Part shown: one piece after another, positions 56,175 to 64,000 of the stretch | Position numbering within the stretch: position 1 is the stretch's first letter | Layout: each line of letters starts with the position of its first letter | DNA from: Modestobacter sp. VKM Ac-2977 | Lineage (GTDB): Bacteria; Actinomycetota; Actinomycetes; Mycobacteriales; Geodermatophilaceae | Direction of reading: 5' to 3' | NCBI RefSeq assembly: GCF_026968045.1 | Contig: NZ_JAPVBQ010000004.1 | Span: 310,001-374,000 of the forward strand | Length of the DNA stretch: 64,000 bases | Notes under the pieces: generated by a model | The model's database searches: none | Seen by the model: the letters and a program-made list of their open reading frames with translations, nothing else | What the model was told of the DNA's origin: nothing | Translations under genes and position numbers: made by a program

Positions 56175-57638
56175 ATGAGCGCAGCGAAGCAGCAGTCCGG
56201 CCCGCACGGTGTCCGGCGGGCAGCCGTCACCGGGGTCGTCGTCGTCCTGGTCGTCCTCGCCGCCGGCCTGGCGCTGCTCGCCCTCCAGCCCCGGACGACG
56301 ACGGCCACCGCGACCCTGACCGTGACCCCCCGCACCGAGGCCGGCGCGGACGCCGCCCTGCTGCTGGCCGACCGGTACACCGCGCTCGCCGGGTCCGCCG
56401 AGGTCCTGGACGCGGCGCAGGCGGACGAGCCGGCGCTGGCCGAGGTGTCGCCGACCCAGCTCCAGGAGGGCATCGAGGCCGAGCGTCCGCCCGGCACCGC
56501 CACCGTCGTGGTGCAGGTGACGCTGCCCGACCGGGACTCGGCGGTGACCGCCGCCAACGCGGTGGTCGGCCGACTCGTCGAGGCCGGCACCGACGAGCAG
56601 ATCGTGGACGTCGACCCGGGGCGGGAGGCATCGCCCGCCCGCACCACCGGCTCGTCGGTCACCGCTCGGTGGGTGGTCGTCTCGGTGCTGCTGGCCCTCG
56701 CCGCCGGGCTGTGCGCCGCGCTGGCCTCGACCCTGCTGACCCGGGGACGGGCTGCCGGGCGGGCGACCGGGAGCGCGGACACCGAGGGCGACGCCGAGGC
56801 GCTCGACGACCTGCCCGGCTTCCTGGCGGACCCACCCGGCTCCCCCGCACCCGTGCCGCCGCGGACCAGCCGGACGGGGGCGACGGCCGCCCCGGTCAGG
56901 ACACCCGGGGGCGCCGTCTCCCGCACGACCGCGTCCGTCGCCACCCTGACGGCCGCAGCGCTGCTGGTCCTCGCGGCGGTGGCGGTGGGGGCCCCCACCG
57001 GCCGGGCCGGCGACGACACCTCCGCCGCCCCGCCGGTCGGCACCGCGCCCGCCCTCACCCCCACGGCGCCCACCCCCACGGCGCCGGACCCGGCCGTCAC
57101 CGCGCCGATCACGCCGACCGCCGAGACGGGCGCGGGTGCGCTCGCCTTCCGATCGGTGCCGCTGGGCTCGGACGGGATCGCGGCCACGGCGACCTTCGGC
57201 GGCGTGCTGCTGGAGGAGCGGGCCGTGGGGCTGACCGTCACCTACCCCAGCGTCAGCCTCACCAGCGACGGCCGACGCTCGCTGGCGCACGTCCGGCTGC
57301 CCACCTACAACTGCCTGACCACCGAGCCCCCCGCCGACCCGGTGGCCGCCGGCTGCGTCCGGTCGATCACCGAGTACGCCGACCTGGCCAGCCCGGAGCT
57401 GCAGGTCACCCGGGACGGCGACCGCATCGAGCTGGCCGGCCTCTTCCCCACCTACACGCGCCCGAACGGCAGCGCGCCCAGCCACACCGGGCGGGCGTAC
57501 CAGCTGGCGGCCTCGATCGCCCCCGACGGCCCGCGCCGGGACGGCACCACCCCGGCGACCGGGGTCGTGCGCATCGGGCTGGACAGCGCGACCACCGCAC
57601 CCGAGCGTGGGGTCAGCCGGCTGCAGCACCCCGGCTGA
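56175..57638 (+). CDS. Polysaccharide co-polymerase (Wzz/YveK-like) fused to a second membrane-anchored ectodomain
   Basis: About 487 residues. A first helix (about 14-36), a short Wzz-like ectodomain (TVTPRTEAGADAALLLADRY; VQVTLPDRDSAVTAANAVVG) and a second helix (about 160-182) make a minimal chain-length determinant. A cytoplasmic Pro/Asp-rich stretch, a third helix (about 250-270) and a second ectodomain of ~200 residues with two cysteines (YNCLTTEPP, AAGCVRSITEYAD) follow. No tyrosine kinase domain is attached. ATG at 56175 or 56160. Likely a role in surface glycan assembly. Confidence 0.65.
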   Translation: MSAAKQQSGPHGVRRAAVTGVVVVLVVLAAGLALLALQPRTTTATATLTVTPRTEAGADAALLLADRYTALAGSAEVLDAAQADEPALAEVSPTQLQEGIEAERPPGTATVVVQVTLPDRDSAVTAANAVVGRLVEAGTDEQIVDVDPGREASPARTTGSSVTARWVVVSVLLALAAGLCAALASTLLTRGRAAGRATGSADTEGDAEALDDLPGFLADPPGSPAPVPPRTSRTGATAAPVRTPGGAVSRTTASVATLTAAALLVLAAVAVGAPTGRAGDDTSAAPPVGTAPALTPTAPTPTAPDPAVTAPITPTAETGAGALAFRSVPLGSDGIAATATFGGVLLEERAVGLTVTYPSVSLTSDGRRSLAHVRLPTYNCLTTEPPADPVAAGCVRSITEYADLASPELQVTRDGDRIELAGLFPTYTRPNGSAPSHTGRAYQLAASIAPDGPRRDGTTPATGVVRIGLDSATTAPERGVSRLQHPG

Positions 57639-58479
57639 GCGCGCCCCGGCGGCCCAGCTGGCTGAGGCCGGCGGCAGCGGTCAACGTGCCCGAAGGTGCC
57701 CCGAGCTCGCGGCGCAGGCCCCCGATCCCGCTGGTCCCCCACCACGGCCAGCGCTCCTCCCCGGCGGCGCCGCGATCGAGCAGGGTGAGCAGCAGGGCCT
57801 GCGGCCGCCCGTCGTCCGCCGGGACGACGGCGACCTCCAGCTCACCGATCGCGGCGTGCAGCCGCGCCGCGGCGCGCACGAACGTCCGCTGGGCGGGCGG
57901 CAGCTGAGCGAGCACGGCCGGCAGCCAGCGCTCGACCTCACCCGGGTCCCGGCTGCGGGAGACGTCGGCGACGGTGTCCAGCTCGTCGACCAGCCGGCGG
58001 CTGCGCGTGGTGGCCAGCTGGGCGTCCGACAACCCGGCGGCGAGGTGCCGCACCGTCGGGTCGCCGAGCGGCAGCCCGGTCAGCCGGAGGGTCCACGGGC
58101 CGCGGACCTGGTCCAGCAGCCCGATCACCCCCGCGGCGAGGCGTTCGGCGACGTCGTCGTCCCGCGCGGGGAACCGGGACTGTGGCCGCCCGGGCGGCAG
58201 CGGACCGGGCTCGGCGCCCAGCAGGCCGACCACGGTGCCGACGCCGCGGCGCCGGAACGACAACAGGGCCGCTCCGGCGGGACGGCTGTGTGCGTCCGGC
58301 TCCACCACCACCGCGTGCGGGCGGACCCGCCCGAACGGGCGGCCGGCCTGCGCGTTCAGTGCGGCGGTGAGCCACGGCCCGCGGGCGGGGAGGGGAACGG
58401 CGCGTTCGGCCAGGAGGGGCGCGGCGGCGCGGACCTCCCGGACCACGGCGGCGCGGCCGTCGACGACCCGGGTGTACAC
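57613..58479 (-). CDS. Conserved hypothetical protein
   Basis: 288 residues, Arg- and Leu-rich, no signal peptide or membrane helix. Two similar-looking alpha/beta segments (VVVEPDAHSRPAGAALLSF and LEVAVVPADDGRPQALLLTL) suggest duplicated acetyltransferase-like halves, but no acetyl-CoA loop is clear. Overlaps the convergent Wzz-like gene by 26 bases. Function not recognised. Confidence 0.6.
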   Translation of the reverse strand: MYTRVVDGRAAVVREVRAAAPLLAERAVPLPARGPWLTAALNAQAGRPFGRVRPHAVVVEPDAHSRPAGAALLSFRRRGVGTVVGLLGAEPGPLPPGRPQSRFPARDDDVAERLAAGVIGLLDQVRGPWTLRLTGLPLGDPTVRHLAAGLSDAQLATTRSRRLVDELDTVADVSRSRDPGEVERWLPAVLAQLPPAQRTFVRAAARLHAAIGELEVAVVPADDGRPQALLLTLLDRGAAGEERWPWWGTSGIGGLRRELGAPSGTLTAAAGLSQLGRRGALSRGAAAG

Positions 58480-58635
58480 GGGCCCCAGTCGACCACACGG
58501 GCGCGACGTCGAGAGCTGGGGAGTGGCCGGGCGATCAGCTCGAGGGAGGGCCTCGCCGGGTTGCTCGTCGGCGCGTCGTTGCGCCGACCGTACGGGAGGA
58601 GAGCGGGTGGTGCAGTGGTGCGGGTGGGTCCTTCG
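58480..58635 (-). other. Gap between the whiB-like stop and the downstream hypothetical gene
   Basis: 156 bases. Right after the whiB-like stop (minus strand) it begins GAAGGACCCACC, matching the left end of the post-stop elements, but no complementary right arm follows. Nothing else recognised. Confidence 0.35.
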
Positions 58636-58983
58636 TCAGCCGGCCTGGCGGCGGAGGCGACGACGCTCACGCTCGGAGAGGCCGCCCCAGATGCCGAAGC
58701 GCTCGTCCATGGTCAGGGCGTACTCCAGGCACTCGGCGCGCACCTCGCAGCCGGTGCAGATCCGCTTCGCCTCCCGGGTCGAGCCGCCCTTCTCCGGGAA
58801 GAACGCCTCCGGGTCGGTCTCGGCGCACAGGGCGCGCTCCTGCCAGCTCTGGTCCTCGACGTCCGCGCCCGGGAGGCCGGCGTCGAAGACGTCGGCCATG
58901 CCCAGCACGTCCCGCCCGTAGGAGGCCGGCACGGCCCCTGCTGTGGAGCTCTTGTGCTCGCTCAACCACGACACCTCGGCCAT
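58636..58983 (-). CDS. whiB2: WhiB-family Fe-S transcriptional regulator (WhiB/WhiB2 type)
   Basis: 115 residues from the ATG at 58983; an internal ATG before ADVFDAG would give 87, closer to the family. The four cluster cysteines are present: RALCAETDP, then CTGCEVRAEC. WhiB signatures FFPEKGGSTREAKRIC and FGIWGGLSERERRRL are intact, matching Streptomyces WhiB and mycobacterial WhiB2, regulators of septation. GAGAGGGG precedes the upstream start. Located between the metallopeptidase and fbiA genes as in mycobacteria. Confidence 0.9.
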   Translation of the reverse strand: MAEVSWLSEHKSSTAGAVPASYGRDVLGMADVFDAGLPGADVEDQSWQERALCAETDPEAFFPEKGGSTREAKRICTGCEVRAECLEYALTMDERFGIWGGLSERERRRLRRQAG

Positions 58984-59064
58984 CACGTTGCGTCCCCTCT
59001 CGCTCCGTCACGACGCCTGCTCCTGGGCGGATCCCAGTCGCCAGCGCCTGATGACGACATCGGA

Positions 59065-59094
59065 ATTACACGCGTGTCGTTGAGTCGAGGTCAA
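59065..59094 (-). promoter_or_regulatory. Sigma70-type promoter of the whiB-like gene
   Basis: Minus-strand -35 TTGACC (59089-59094), 18-base spacer, -10 TGTAAT (59065-59070). The spacer and -10 contain the palindrome ACACGCGTGT. The leader to the start is about 75 bases. This is the best classical promoter in the window. Confidence 0.7.
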
Positions 59095-59283
59095 GTCGGG
59101 CCGGTGTATCGCGGCGCCACACCGATCCCACCGGTCACAACTCGTCCGTGGGCCATCACAGACGACCTCGACACGCCGCCATCAAGCACACCATCTGCCA
59201 TCGAGACCGAGCGGTTTCGTGGAGATCGACTGGGGCCCACCCGGGTCCGCCGTGGAGTTCTGCCGATCAGGCACCATGGTGAG

Positions 59284-60246
59284 GTGAGAATCGTCGTACT
59301 CGCCGGCGGCGTCGGCGGCGCCCGCTTCCTCCGCGGCCTCCTCGCAGCGGCTCCCGGCGCCGAGGTGACCGCCGTGGTCAACACCGGTGACGACGTGACC
59401 CTGCACGGGCTGCGGATCTGCCCCGACCTCGACACCGTCATGTACACGCTCGGTGACGGTATCGACGAGGAACGTGGCTGGGGCCGTCGCAGCGAGAGCT
59501 GGACCGTCAAGGACGAGCTGGCCGCCTACGGCGCCGAACCGACCTGGTTCGGCCTCGGCGACCGCGACCTCGCGACCCATCTCGTGCGCACCCGGATGCT
59601 CGACGCGGGCTACCCGCTCTCCGACGTCACCGCCGCGCTCGCCCAGCGCTGGCAGCCCGGGGTGCGGCTGCTGCCCATGAGCGACCAGCGGGTCGAGACG
59701 CACGTCGTGGTGACCGACCCGGACACCGAGCGTCCCCGGGCCATCCACTTCCAGGAGTGGTGGATCCGGCACCGGGCGGCCCTGGACGCCAGCAGCTTCG
59801 TCCAGGTCGGCGTGCAGGACGCCCGGCCCGGCCCCGGCGTCGTCGAGGCGCTGACCACCGCCGACGCGGTGCTGTTCGCGCCGTCCAACCCGGTGGTCTC
59901 GATCGGCGCCGTGCTGGGGGTGCCCGGCATCCGCGCCGCCGTCCGCGCCGCGGCCGGGCGGGTGGTCGGCATCTCCCCCATCGTCGACGGCGCAGCGCTG
60001 CGCGGCATGGCCGACCGCTGCCTGCCCGTGGTGGGCGTCGAGGTCAGCGCGGAGGGCGTCGGCCGGCACTACGGCGCCCGGTCCGCCGACGGCCTGCTGG
60101 ACGCCTGGTTGGTGCACACCGGCGACCAGGCCACCGTGCCCGGCGTCGACGTGCGCGCCGTCCCGCTGCTGATGAGCTCGCCCGAGGCGACCCGGGCACT
60201 GGCCCGGGCGGCGCTGGACGCCGCAGGCGTCGCCACCACCCCGTGA
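59284..60246 (+). CDS. fbiA: 2-phospho-L-lactate (phosphoenolpyruvyl) transferase FbiA
   Basis: 320 residues. [20 protein letters not shown] at the start, [20 protein letters not shown] near residue 38, and [16 protein letters not shown] near 200 are CofD/FbiA landmarks. Transfers the phospholactate or phosphoenolpyruvate group to Fo, making F420-0 or its dehydro form. GTG at 59284 overlaps the stop of a three-codon ATG-GTG-AGG-TGA frame. The stop overlaps fbiB (GTGA). Confidence 0.95.
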   Translation: MRIVVLAGGVGGARFLRGLLAAAPGAEVTAVVNTGDDVTLHGLRICPDLDTVMYTLGDGIDEERGWGRRSESWTVKDELAAYGAEPTWFGLGDRDLATHLVRTRMLDAGYPLSDVTAALAQRWQPGVRLLPMSDQRVETHVVVTDPDTERPRAIHFQEWWIRHRAALDASSFVQVGVQDARPGPGVVEALTTADAVLFAPSNPVVSIGAVLGVPGIRAAVRAAAGRVVGISPIVDGAALRGMADRCLPVVGVEVSAEGVGRHYGARSADGLLDAWLVHTGDQATVPGVDVRAVPLLMSSPEATRALARAALDAAGVATTP

Positions 60247-61313
60247 CCGGGCCCGGCCTCCCCCCGGGGATCTCCGTGCACCCGGTGCCCGGCCTGCCCG
60301 AGTTCGCGCCGGGGGACGACCTGGCCGCCGCGATCGCCGGGGCGGCGCCGTGGCTGGCCGACGACGACGTCGTGGTGGTGACCTCCAAGGCCGTCTCCAA
60401 GGTGGAGGGCAACCTGGTCCGGATCGAGCCCGGCACCGACCGGGAGACCGCCCGACAGCAGGCCATCGACGCGGAGACCGTCCGGGTCGTCGCCCGCCGG
60501 GGTCCGCTGCGGATCGTCGAGACCCGGCACGGCTGGGTGGTCGCCGCAGCGGGGATCGACGCCTCGAACGTCGCGGCCGACGCGCTGGTCCTGCTGCCCG
60601 AGGACGCCGACGCCTCCGCCCGGCGGTTGCGCGACCGGCTGCACGGCCTGCTCGGGGTGACCGTGGCCGTCGTGGTCAGCGACACCTTCGGCCGCCCCTG
60701 GCGGGACGGCGTCACCGACGTGGCGATCGGCGCAGCCGGGCTGCCCGCGCTGGTCGACCACCGGGGAGCGGTCGACCCGCACGGCAACCGGCTCGAGACC
60801 ACCCAGGTCGCGGTCGTCGACGAGCTCGCCGCGGCGGGGGACCTGGTGAAGGGCAAGCTCGGCGGCATCCCGGTGGCGGTCGTGCGCGGCCTGCACGTCG
60901 AGGCGCCGGTGCCGGACGAGGGCACCCGTCCGCTGGTCCGGCTGGGTGCCGGTGACCTGTTCCCCACTGGCACCCGCGACCTGGTCGCCGGTCGGGTCCC
61001 TGCCCCGGAGCTGGCGCGGCGGCCCGGCGCGCTGGCCGCCGTCACCGATGCCTTCCGGGTCGCTGTGGCCGCCCTGCCGGAGTTCCCGGTGGTCTTCCGC
61101 TACGGCAGCGAGGAGGGCGACGACGGGGACGTCGTCGACGTCCACCTGGCCGACCCGATCACCCCGGCCACCTCGTTCTCCCTCGGCGCGGTCGTCGGCG
61201 TCGCACTGGTCCAGCTGCAGGCCGACGGCTGGGCGACCCGCTGGGAGTCGGCCGGCACCTTCGGCGGTGCGTCGCTGGCCGGCCGGCTGTGGCTGGGCAC
61301 CGACACCGGCTGA
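60243..61313 (+). CDS. fbiB: Coenzyme F420-0:L-glutamate ligase (FbiB-like, shortened C-terminal domain)
   Basis: 356 residues. The N-terminal CofE domain (about 1-245) is intact: [40 protein letters not shown] and [15 protein letters not shown]. Mycobacterial FbiB is about 450 residues with a complete nitroreductase-like C-terminal domain that reduces dehydro-F420-0. Here only about 110 residues follow the ligase, and the FMN-binding half appears reduced. Poly-glutamylation of F420 should still occur. Translationally coupled to fbiA. Confidence 0.9.
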   Translation: MTGPGLPPGISVHPVPGLPEFAPGDDLAAAIAGAAPWLADDDVVVVTSKAVSKVEGNLVRIEPGTDRETARQQAIDAETVRVVARRGPLRIVETRHGWVVAAAGIDASNVAADALVLLPEDADASARRLRDRLHGLLGVTVAVVVSDTFGRPWRDGVTDVAIGAAGLPALVDHRGAVDPHGNRLETTQVAVVDELAAAGDLVKGKLGGIPVAVVRGLHVEAPVPDEGTRPLVRLGAGDLFPTGTRDLVAGRVPAPELARRPGALAAVTDAFRVAVAALPEFPVVFRYGSEEGDDGDVVDVHLADPITPATSFSLGAVVGVALVQLQADGWATRWESAGTFGGASLAGRLWLGTDTG

Positions 61314-61351
61314 CCCCCGGGGCAGGTCGGGCCGGGCGTCAGCCACTCGGC

Positions 61352-61357
61352 TAGCGT
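61352..61357 (+). promoter_or_regulatory. -10 hexamer of a probable leaderless promoter (rmlC)
   Basis: TAGCGT six bases before the GTG at 61364. Confidence 0.5.
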
Positions 61358-61363
61358 CGGGCC

Positions 61364-61966
61364 GTGCAGATCCGTGAGCTCGCCGTCCCTGACAGCTACG
61401 TCCTGGACCTCGTCCCGCACGGTGACAGCCGTGGCCGGTTCACCGAGTGGTACCGCGCCGACGTGCTCGCCGCCGAGACCGGGTTCGGGCTCACCCTCGC
61501 CCAGGCCAACCACAGCGTCTCCGCCCGCGGCGTGCTGCGGGGTGTCCACTTCGCGCTGGTCCCCCCGGGGCAGGCCAAGTACGTCTACTGCCCGGCCGGC
61601 AAGGTGCTCGACGTGATCGTCGACATCCGGATCGACTCGCCGACCTTCGGCGTGCACGACTCGGTGCTGCTGGACAGCGAGCAGCCGCGCGCGGTCTACC
61701 TGGCCGAGGGCCTGGGCCACGCGTTCGTGTCGCTGGCCGACCACAGCTCGGTGACCTACCTGGTCACCAGTGGCTACTCCCCCGGTCGCGAGTTCGGGAT
61801 CAACCCGATGGACCCCGCGCTCGACCTGCCCTGGCCGACGGACGTCGAGTTCGAGCTGTCCGCCAAGGACACCGCCGCCCCGACCCTGGCCGAGGCCCGC
61901 GAGCAGGGCCTCCTGCCGACCATGGCCCAGTGCACCGCGCGCTACGAGGAGCTGCGGGGCCGCTGA
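61364..61966 (+). CDS. rmlC: dTDP-4-dehydrorhamnose 3,5-epimerase
   Basis: 200 residues. Cupin fold with the epimerase landmarks GRFTEWYRADVLA, the active-site His in LRGVHFALVPPGQAKYVYC and AVYLAEGLGHAFVSLAD. Third step of dTDP-L-rhamnose synthesis, for cell-wall linker or surface glycans. The other rml genes are not in the window. GTG start, probably leaderless. Confidence 0.92.
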   Translation: MQIRELAVPDSYVLDLVPHGDSRGRFTEWYRADVLAAETGFGLTLAQANHSVSARGVLRGVHFALVPPGQAKYVYCPAGKVLDVIVDIRIDSPTFGVHDSVLLDSEQPRAVYLAEGLGHAFVSLADHSSVTYLVTSGYSPGREFGINPMDPALDLPWPTDVEFELSAKDTAAPTLAEAREQGLLPTMAQCTARYEELRGR

Positions 61967-61975
61967 CCCCGGGGC

Positions 61976-62911
61976 TCAGATCCCCCGGTACTGGGTGGGG
62001 GCCATCCGGGGCCCTCGCTTGGGCGGCATGCTGCCGCCCACCTCCAGCAGCCGGACGACGCGCTGCCGGTGACCGCGCCATGGCTCCAGCAGCTCGAGCA
62101 TCCCGGCGTCGTCGGTCTTCCGGCCGGCCAGCGACCAGCCCACCAGGTTCTTCAGGTGGTAGTCGCCCACGCTGACCGAGTCCGGGCAGCCGACGGCCCG
62201 CTGGGCCACCTCGGCTGCGGTCCACACGCCGATGCCGGGCACCGACTGCAGCCGGCGACGCAGGTCGGCGCAGTCCTCGTGCACGCCGGCCTCGAGCCGG
62301 GAGGCGACCGAGGCCACTGCCCGCAGCGCGCGACGGCGGGCGCCGTCGAGCCCACAGCCGTGCCACTGCCAGTCGGTGACCGTGAGCACCCGCTCGGCCG
62401 AGGGCACGACCCGCATCCCCGCCGGCGCCGGGCCGGGGGCCGGCTCACCGGCCAGCCGCAGGAGTTCGCGGAAGGTGCGGTGAGCCTCGATGCCGGTCAC
62501 CTTCTGCTCCAGGACGGCGGGCAGCAGGGCGTCCCACACCCGGCCGGTGCTGCCCAGCCGCAGCCAGGGCGCCCCCCGGTGCAGTCGGGCGACGAGCGGG
62601 TGCGGCGTCGGGTCGAAGCCGTCGGCCCGGTCCTCGGCACCCAACCAGCGGGGCGCGGCCGCTCCGGCCCAGCCGGCTCCCGGCCCCCATGCCTGCACCC
62701 GGATCGCGGCGGGACCTCCGGTCAGCCGCACGGTGGCCGGACCGTCGGGGGTGGTCGTCGTCCGCCAGACGCCGTCCTCGGCGTAGCGCAGCGTCGGGTC
62801 ACCGGTGCCGCGGCGGTCCCGGGACAGCGTCCGGCGCACGTCCACCGGCCAGTCCGGCGTCCAGACCCGGTCGTGGACCGGCGCGTCGACGACCAGCAGC
62901 TGCTCCCCCAT
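61976..62911 (-). CDS. DNA-3-methyladenine glycosylase, AlkA/HhH-GPD family
   Basis: 311 residues. A helix-hairpin-helix LQSVPGIGVWTAAEVAQRAV near residue 220 with the catalytic Asp in VSVGDYHLKN about 18 residues later; EQKVTGIEAHRTFRELL is the family's upstream helix. The N-terminal ~120 residues are the AlkA-type mixed domain. Removes alkylated bases. ATG at 62911. Convergent with rmlC, nine bases apart. Confidence 0.85.
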   Translation of the reverse strand: MGEQLLVVDAPVHDRVWTPDWPVDVRRTLSRDRRGTGDPTLRYAEDGVWRTTTTPDGPATVRLTGGPAAIRVQAWGPGAGWAGAAAPRWLGAEDRADGFDPTPHPLVARLHRGAPWLRLGSTGRVWDALLPAVLEQKVTGIEAHRTFRELLRLAGEPAPGPAPAGMRVVPSAERVLTVTDWQWHGCGLDGARRRALRAVASVASRLEAGVHEDCADLRRRLQSVPGIGVWTAAEVAQRAVGCPDSVSVGDYHLKNLVGWSLAGRKTDDAGMLELLEPWRGHRQRVVRLLEVGGSMPPKRGPRMAPTQYRGI

Positions 62912-62937
62912 GACGTTCCCCCCTGACTGCGCTGCCG

Positions 62938-63708
62938 TCAGCGGGGCGCCATCCGCAGTGCGCCGTCCATCCGGATGACCTCGCCGTTCAGGTATCCGTG
63001 CCGTACGACGTCCAGGGCCAGCTCGGCGAAGTCCTCGGGGCGGCCCAGCCGCTTGGGGAAGGGGATGCCGGCGGCCAGCGCCGTCCGGGCCTCCTCGGGC
63101 AGCGAGGCGAGCAGCGGGGTGTCGACCAGGCCGGGGGCGATGGTGCACACCCGCACGCCCACCGAGGAGAGGTCGCGCGCTGCCGGCAGGGTCAGCCCGA
63201 CGATGCCGCCCTTGGAGGCGGCGTAGGCGATCTGGCCGATCTGGCCGTCGTAGGCGGCGATCGAGGCGGTGTTGACGACCACGCCCCGCTCGCCGTCCTC
63301 GTCGGGCTCGGTGCGGGCCATCGCGGCGGCCGCGAGCCGCAGCACGTTGAAGGTGCCGATCAGGTTGACCGTCACGGTGCGGCTGAACGGCGCCAGGTCG
63401 TGCGGGGCGCCGTCGCGGCCCAGCACCCGCTGCGCCCAGCCGATGCCGGCGCAGTTGACCGCGATCCGGAGCGGCCGGTCCTTGCCCGTGGCGTCCTCGA
63501 TCGCCGCCTGCACCGACGCCTCGTCGGTGACGTCGGTGCGCACGAAGGTCGTGTGGCCACCGAGCTCGGCGGCCAGCGCCGCGCCCCGGTCCTCCTGCAG
63601 GTCCAGGACCGTGACGGCAACCCCGGCGGCGGTGAGCGCGCGGGTGGTGGCCTCGCCGAGCCCGGAGGCCCCTCCGGTGACGACGGCAGCGACGTCGAGG
63701 TTCTTCAT
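62938..63708 (-). CDS. Short-chain dehydrogenase (3-hydroxyacyl-CoA dehydrogenase type II-like)
   Basis: 256 residues. Rossmann motif [17 protein letters not shown] (residues 9-25), NCAGIG near 88, Ser near 150 in [13 protein letters not shown], and the active-site YAASKGG near 162. Sequence style ([32 protein letters not shown]) fits the HSD17B10/FadB2-like group acting on beta-hydroxyacyl-CoA with NAD. Start at 63708. Probably independent of the acyltransferase upstream. Confidence 0.88.
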   Translation of the reverse strand: MKNLDVAAVVTGGASGLGEATTRALTAAGVAVTVLDLQEDRGAALAAELGGHTTFVRTDVTDEASVQAAIEDATGKDRPLRIAVNCAGIGWAQRVLGRDGAPHDLAPFSRTVTVNLIGTFNVLRLAAAAMARTEPDEDGERGVVVNTASIAAYDGQIGQIAYAASKGGIVGLTLPAARDLSSVGVRVCTIAPGLVDTPLLASLPEEARTALAAGIPFPKRLGRPEDFAELALDVVRHGYLNGEVIRMDGALRMAPR

Positions 63709-63718
63709 GCCAGCGAGG

Positions 63719-64000
63719 TTAGCCAGCCCCCACCGACGAGCGCGGACCCCGGACGCCGACCAGGACGTCGTCGGTCAGGACACCTCTGCGGGGATCCAGT
63801 CGCTGCACCGGGAAGGGCTGGGTGGGCAGCGGGTGGTCGCCGGCCGGTGCCGGCCGGTGCCGGCCGACGAACGCGGTGGCGGCGGGCGCGCCGAGCCGGA
63901 CACCCACGACGCGGGCCAGTCGCTGGCTCGGGGCCTCGACCAGCCGGTGGAACACGACAGCGAGGAGGAAGGCCAGCGGCATACCGACGAGCAACGTGAC
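63719..64000 (-). CDS. Acyltransferase-3 family membrane protein, C-terminal fragment (continues off the right edge)
   Basis: The last ~93 residues of a larger gene. The final membrane helix [26 protein letters not shown] ends with the F-H-x-L-V-E-x-P motif found at the end of OafA/NodX-type O-acyltransferases, which acetylate surface sugars. A basic hydrophilic tail follows. Stop at 63719-63721. Confidence 0.7.
   Translation of the reverse strand, partial: VTLLVGMPLAFLLAVVFHRLVEAPSQRLARVVGVRLGAPAATAFVGRHRPAPAGDHPLPTQPFPVQRLDPRRGVLTDDVLVGVRGPRSSVGAG

Overview
The window is a very GC-rich actinobacterial chromosome segment with compact gene spacing, many GTG starts, ATGA/GTGA stop-start overlaps and several apparently leaderless promoters. 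Gene content points to Actinobacteria: WhiB, MtrAB-LpqB, coenzyme F420 biosynthesis (FbiA/FbiB), AdnA and WXG100 proteins. The order closely follows the conserved mycobacterial core adnA - ATL - moeZ - DUF3152 - TetR - DUF3107 - ferritin-like - rhlE, and then secA - hpf - comF - lpqB - mtrB - mtrA - sahH and manA - SIS - Trm112 - manB - DUF3499 - metallopeptidase - whiB - fbiA - fbiB. The extreme GC content and the lack of mycobacterial cell-wall genes suggest Geodermatophilaceae (Blastococcus/Modestobacter/Geodermatophilus-like); this is inference. I saw no rRNA, tRNA, CRISPR array, insertion sequence or prophage.

Layout. 1-12 kb, mainly minus strand: N-terminal ~1040 residues of AdnA (runs off the left edge), an alkyltransferase-like protein, a secreted-domain membrane protein, a DinB/TIGR03086 protein, MoeZ, an ABC exporter pair, a DUF3152 metalloprotease-like protein and an alpha/beta hydrolase. 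11.4-18.3 kb: TetR regulator, DUF3107, ferritin-like protein, RhlE RNA helicase with a long leader and a probable CTG start, a membrane-anchored beta-propeller, a hydrolase and a DUF2236 oxygenase. 18-27 kb, accessory metabolism: ArgP/LysE export pair, VOC protein, RecB-like exonuclease, PHP phosphoesterase, PH-domain protein, DUF6758, NUDIX, MaoC dehydratase and an HTTM membrane pair. 27.4-32.1 kb: divergent WXG100 gene and a 1409-residue FHA/FtsK-SpoIIIE ATPase, a minimal type VII secretion-like pair. 32-38.8 kb: DUF6912, a wax-ester-synthase-like protein with an altered active site, ParA-like and SAF/CpaB-like proteins, an excisionase/BldC-like HTH protein, a LysM-type membrane protein and an Rv3235-family protein. 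38.8-52.2 kb: SecA, PNPOx, GNAT, HPF, ComF, LpqB-MtrB-MtrA, SahH and ManA. 52.3-64 kb: mannose-activation operon, a polysaccharide co-polymerase fusion, WhiB, FbiA-FbiB, RmlC, an AlkA-type glycosylase, an SDR dehydrogenase and the C-terminal end of an acyltransferase-3 membrane protein.

How the genes work together. MtrA/MtrB/LpqB form one translationally coupled envelope-sensing operon. ManA, the SIS protein, Trm112 and ManB are arranged for mannose-phosphate supply to glycans, with RmlC and the Wzz-like protein nearby. FbiA and FbiB make F420. The most unusual sequence feature is a dispersed family of palindromic elements placed directly after stop codons. At least six copies share outer ends (AAGGACC and GGCCGTTCC) while the inner arms differ but stay complementary.
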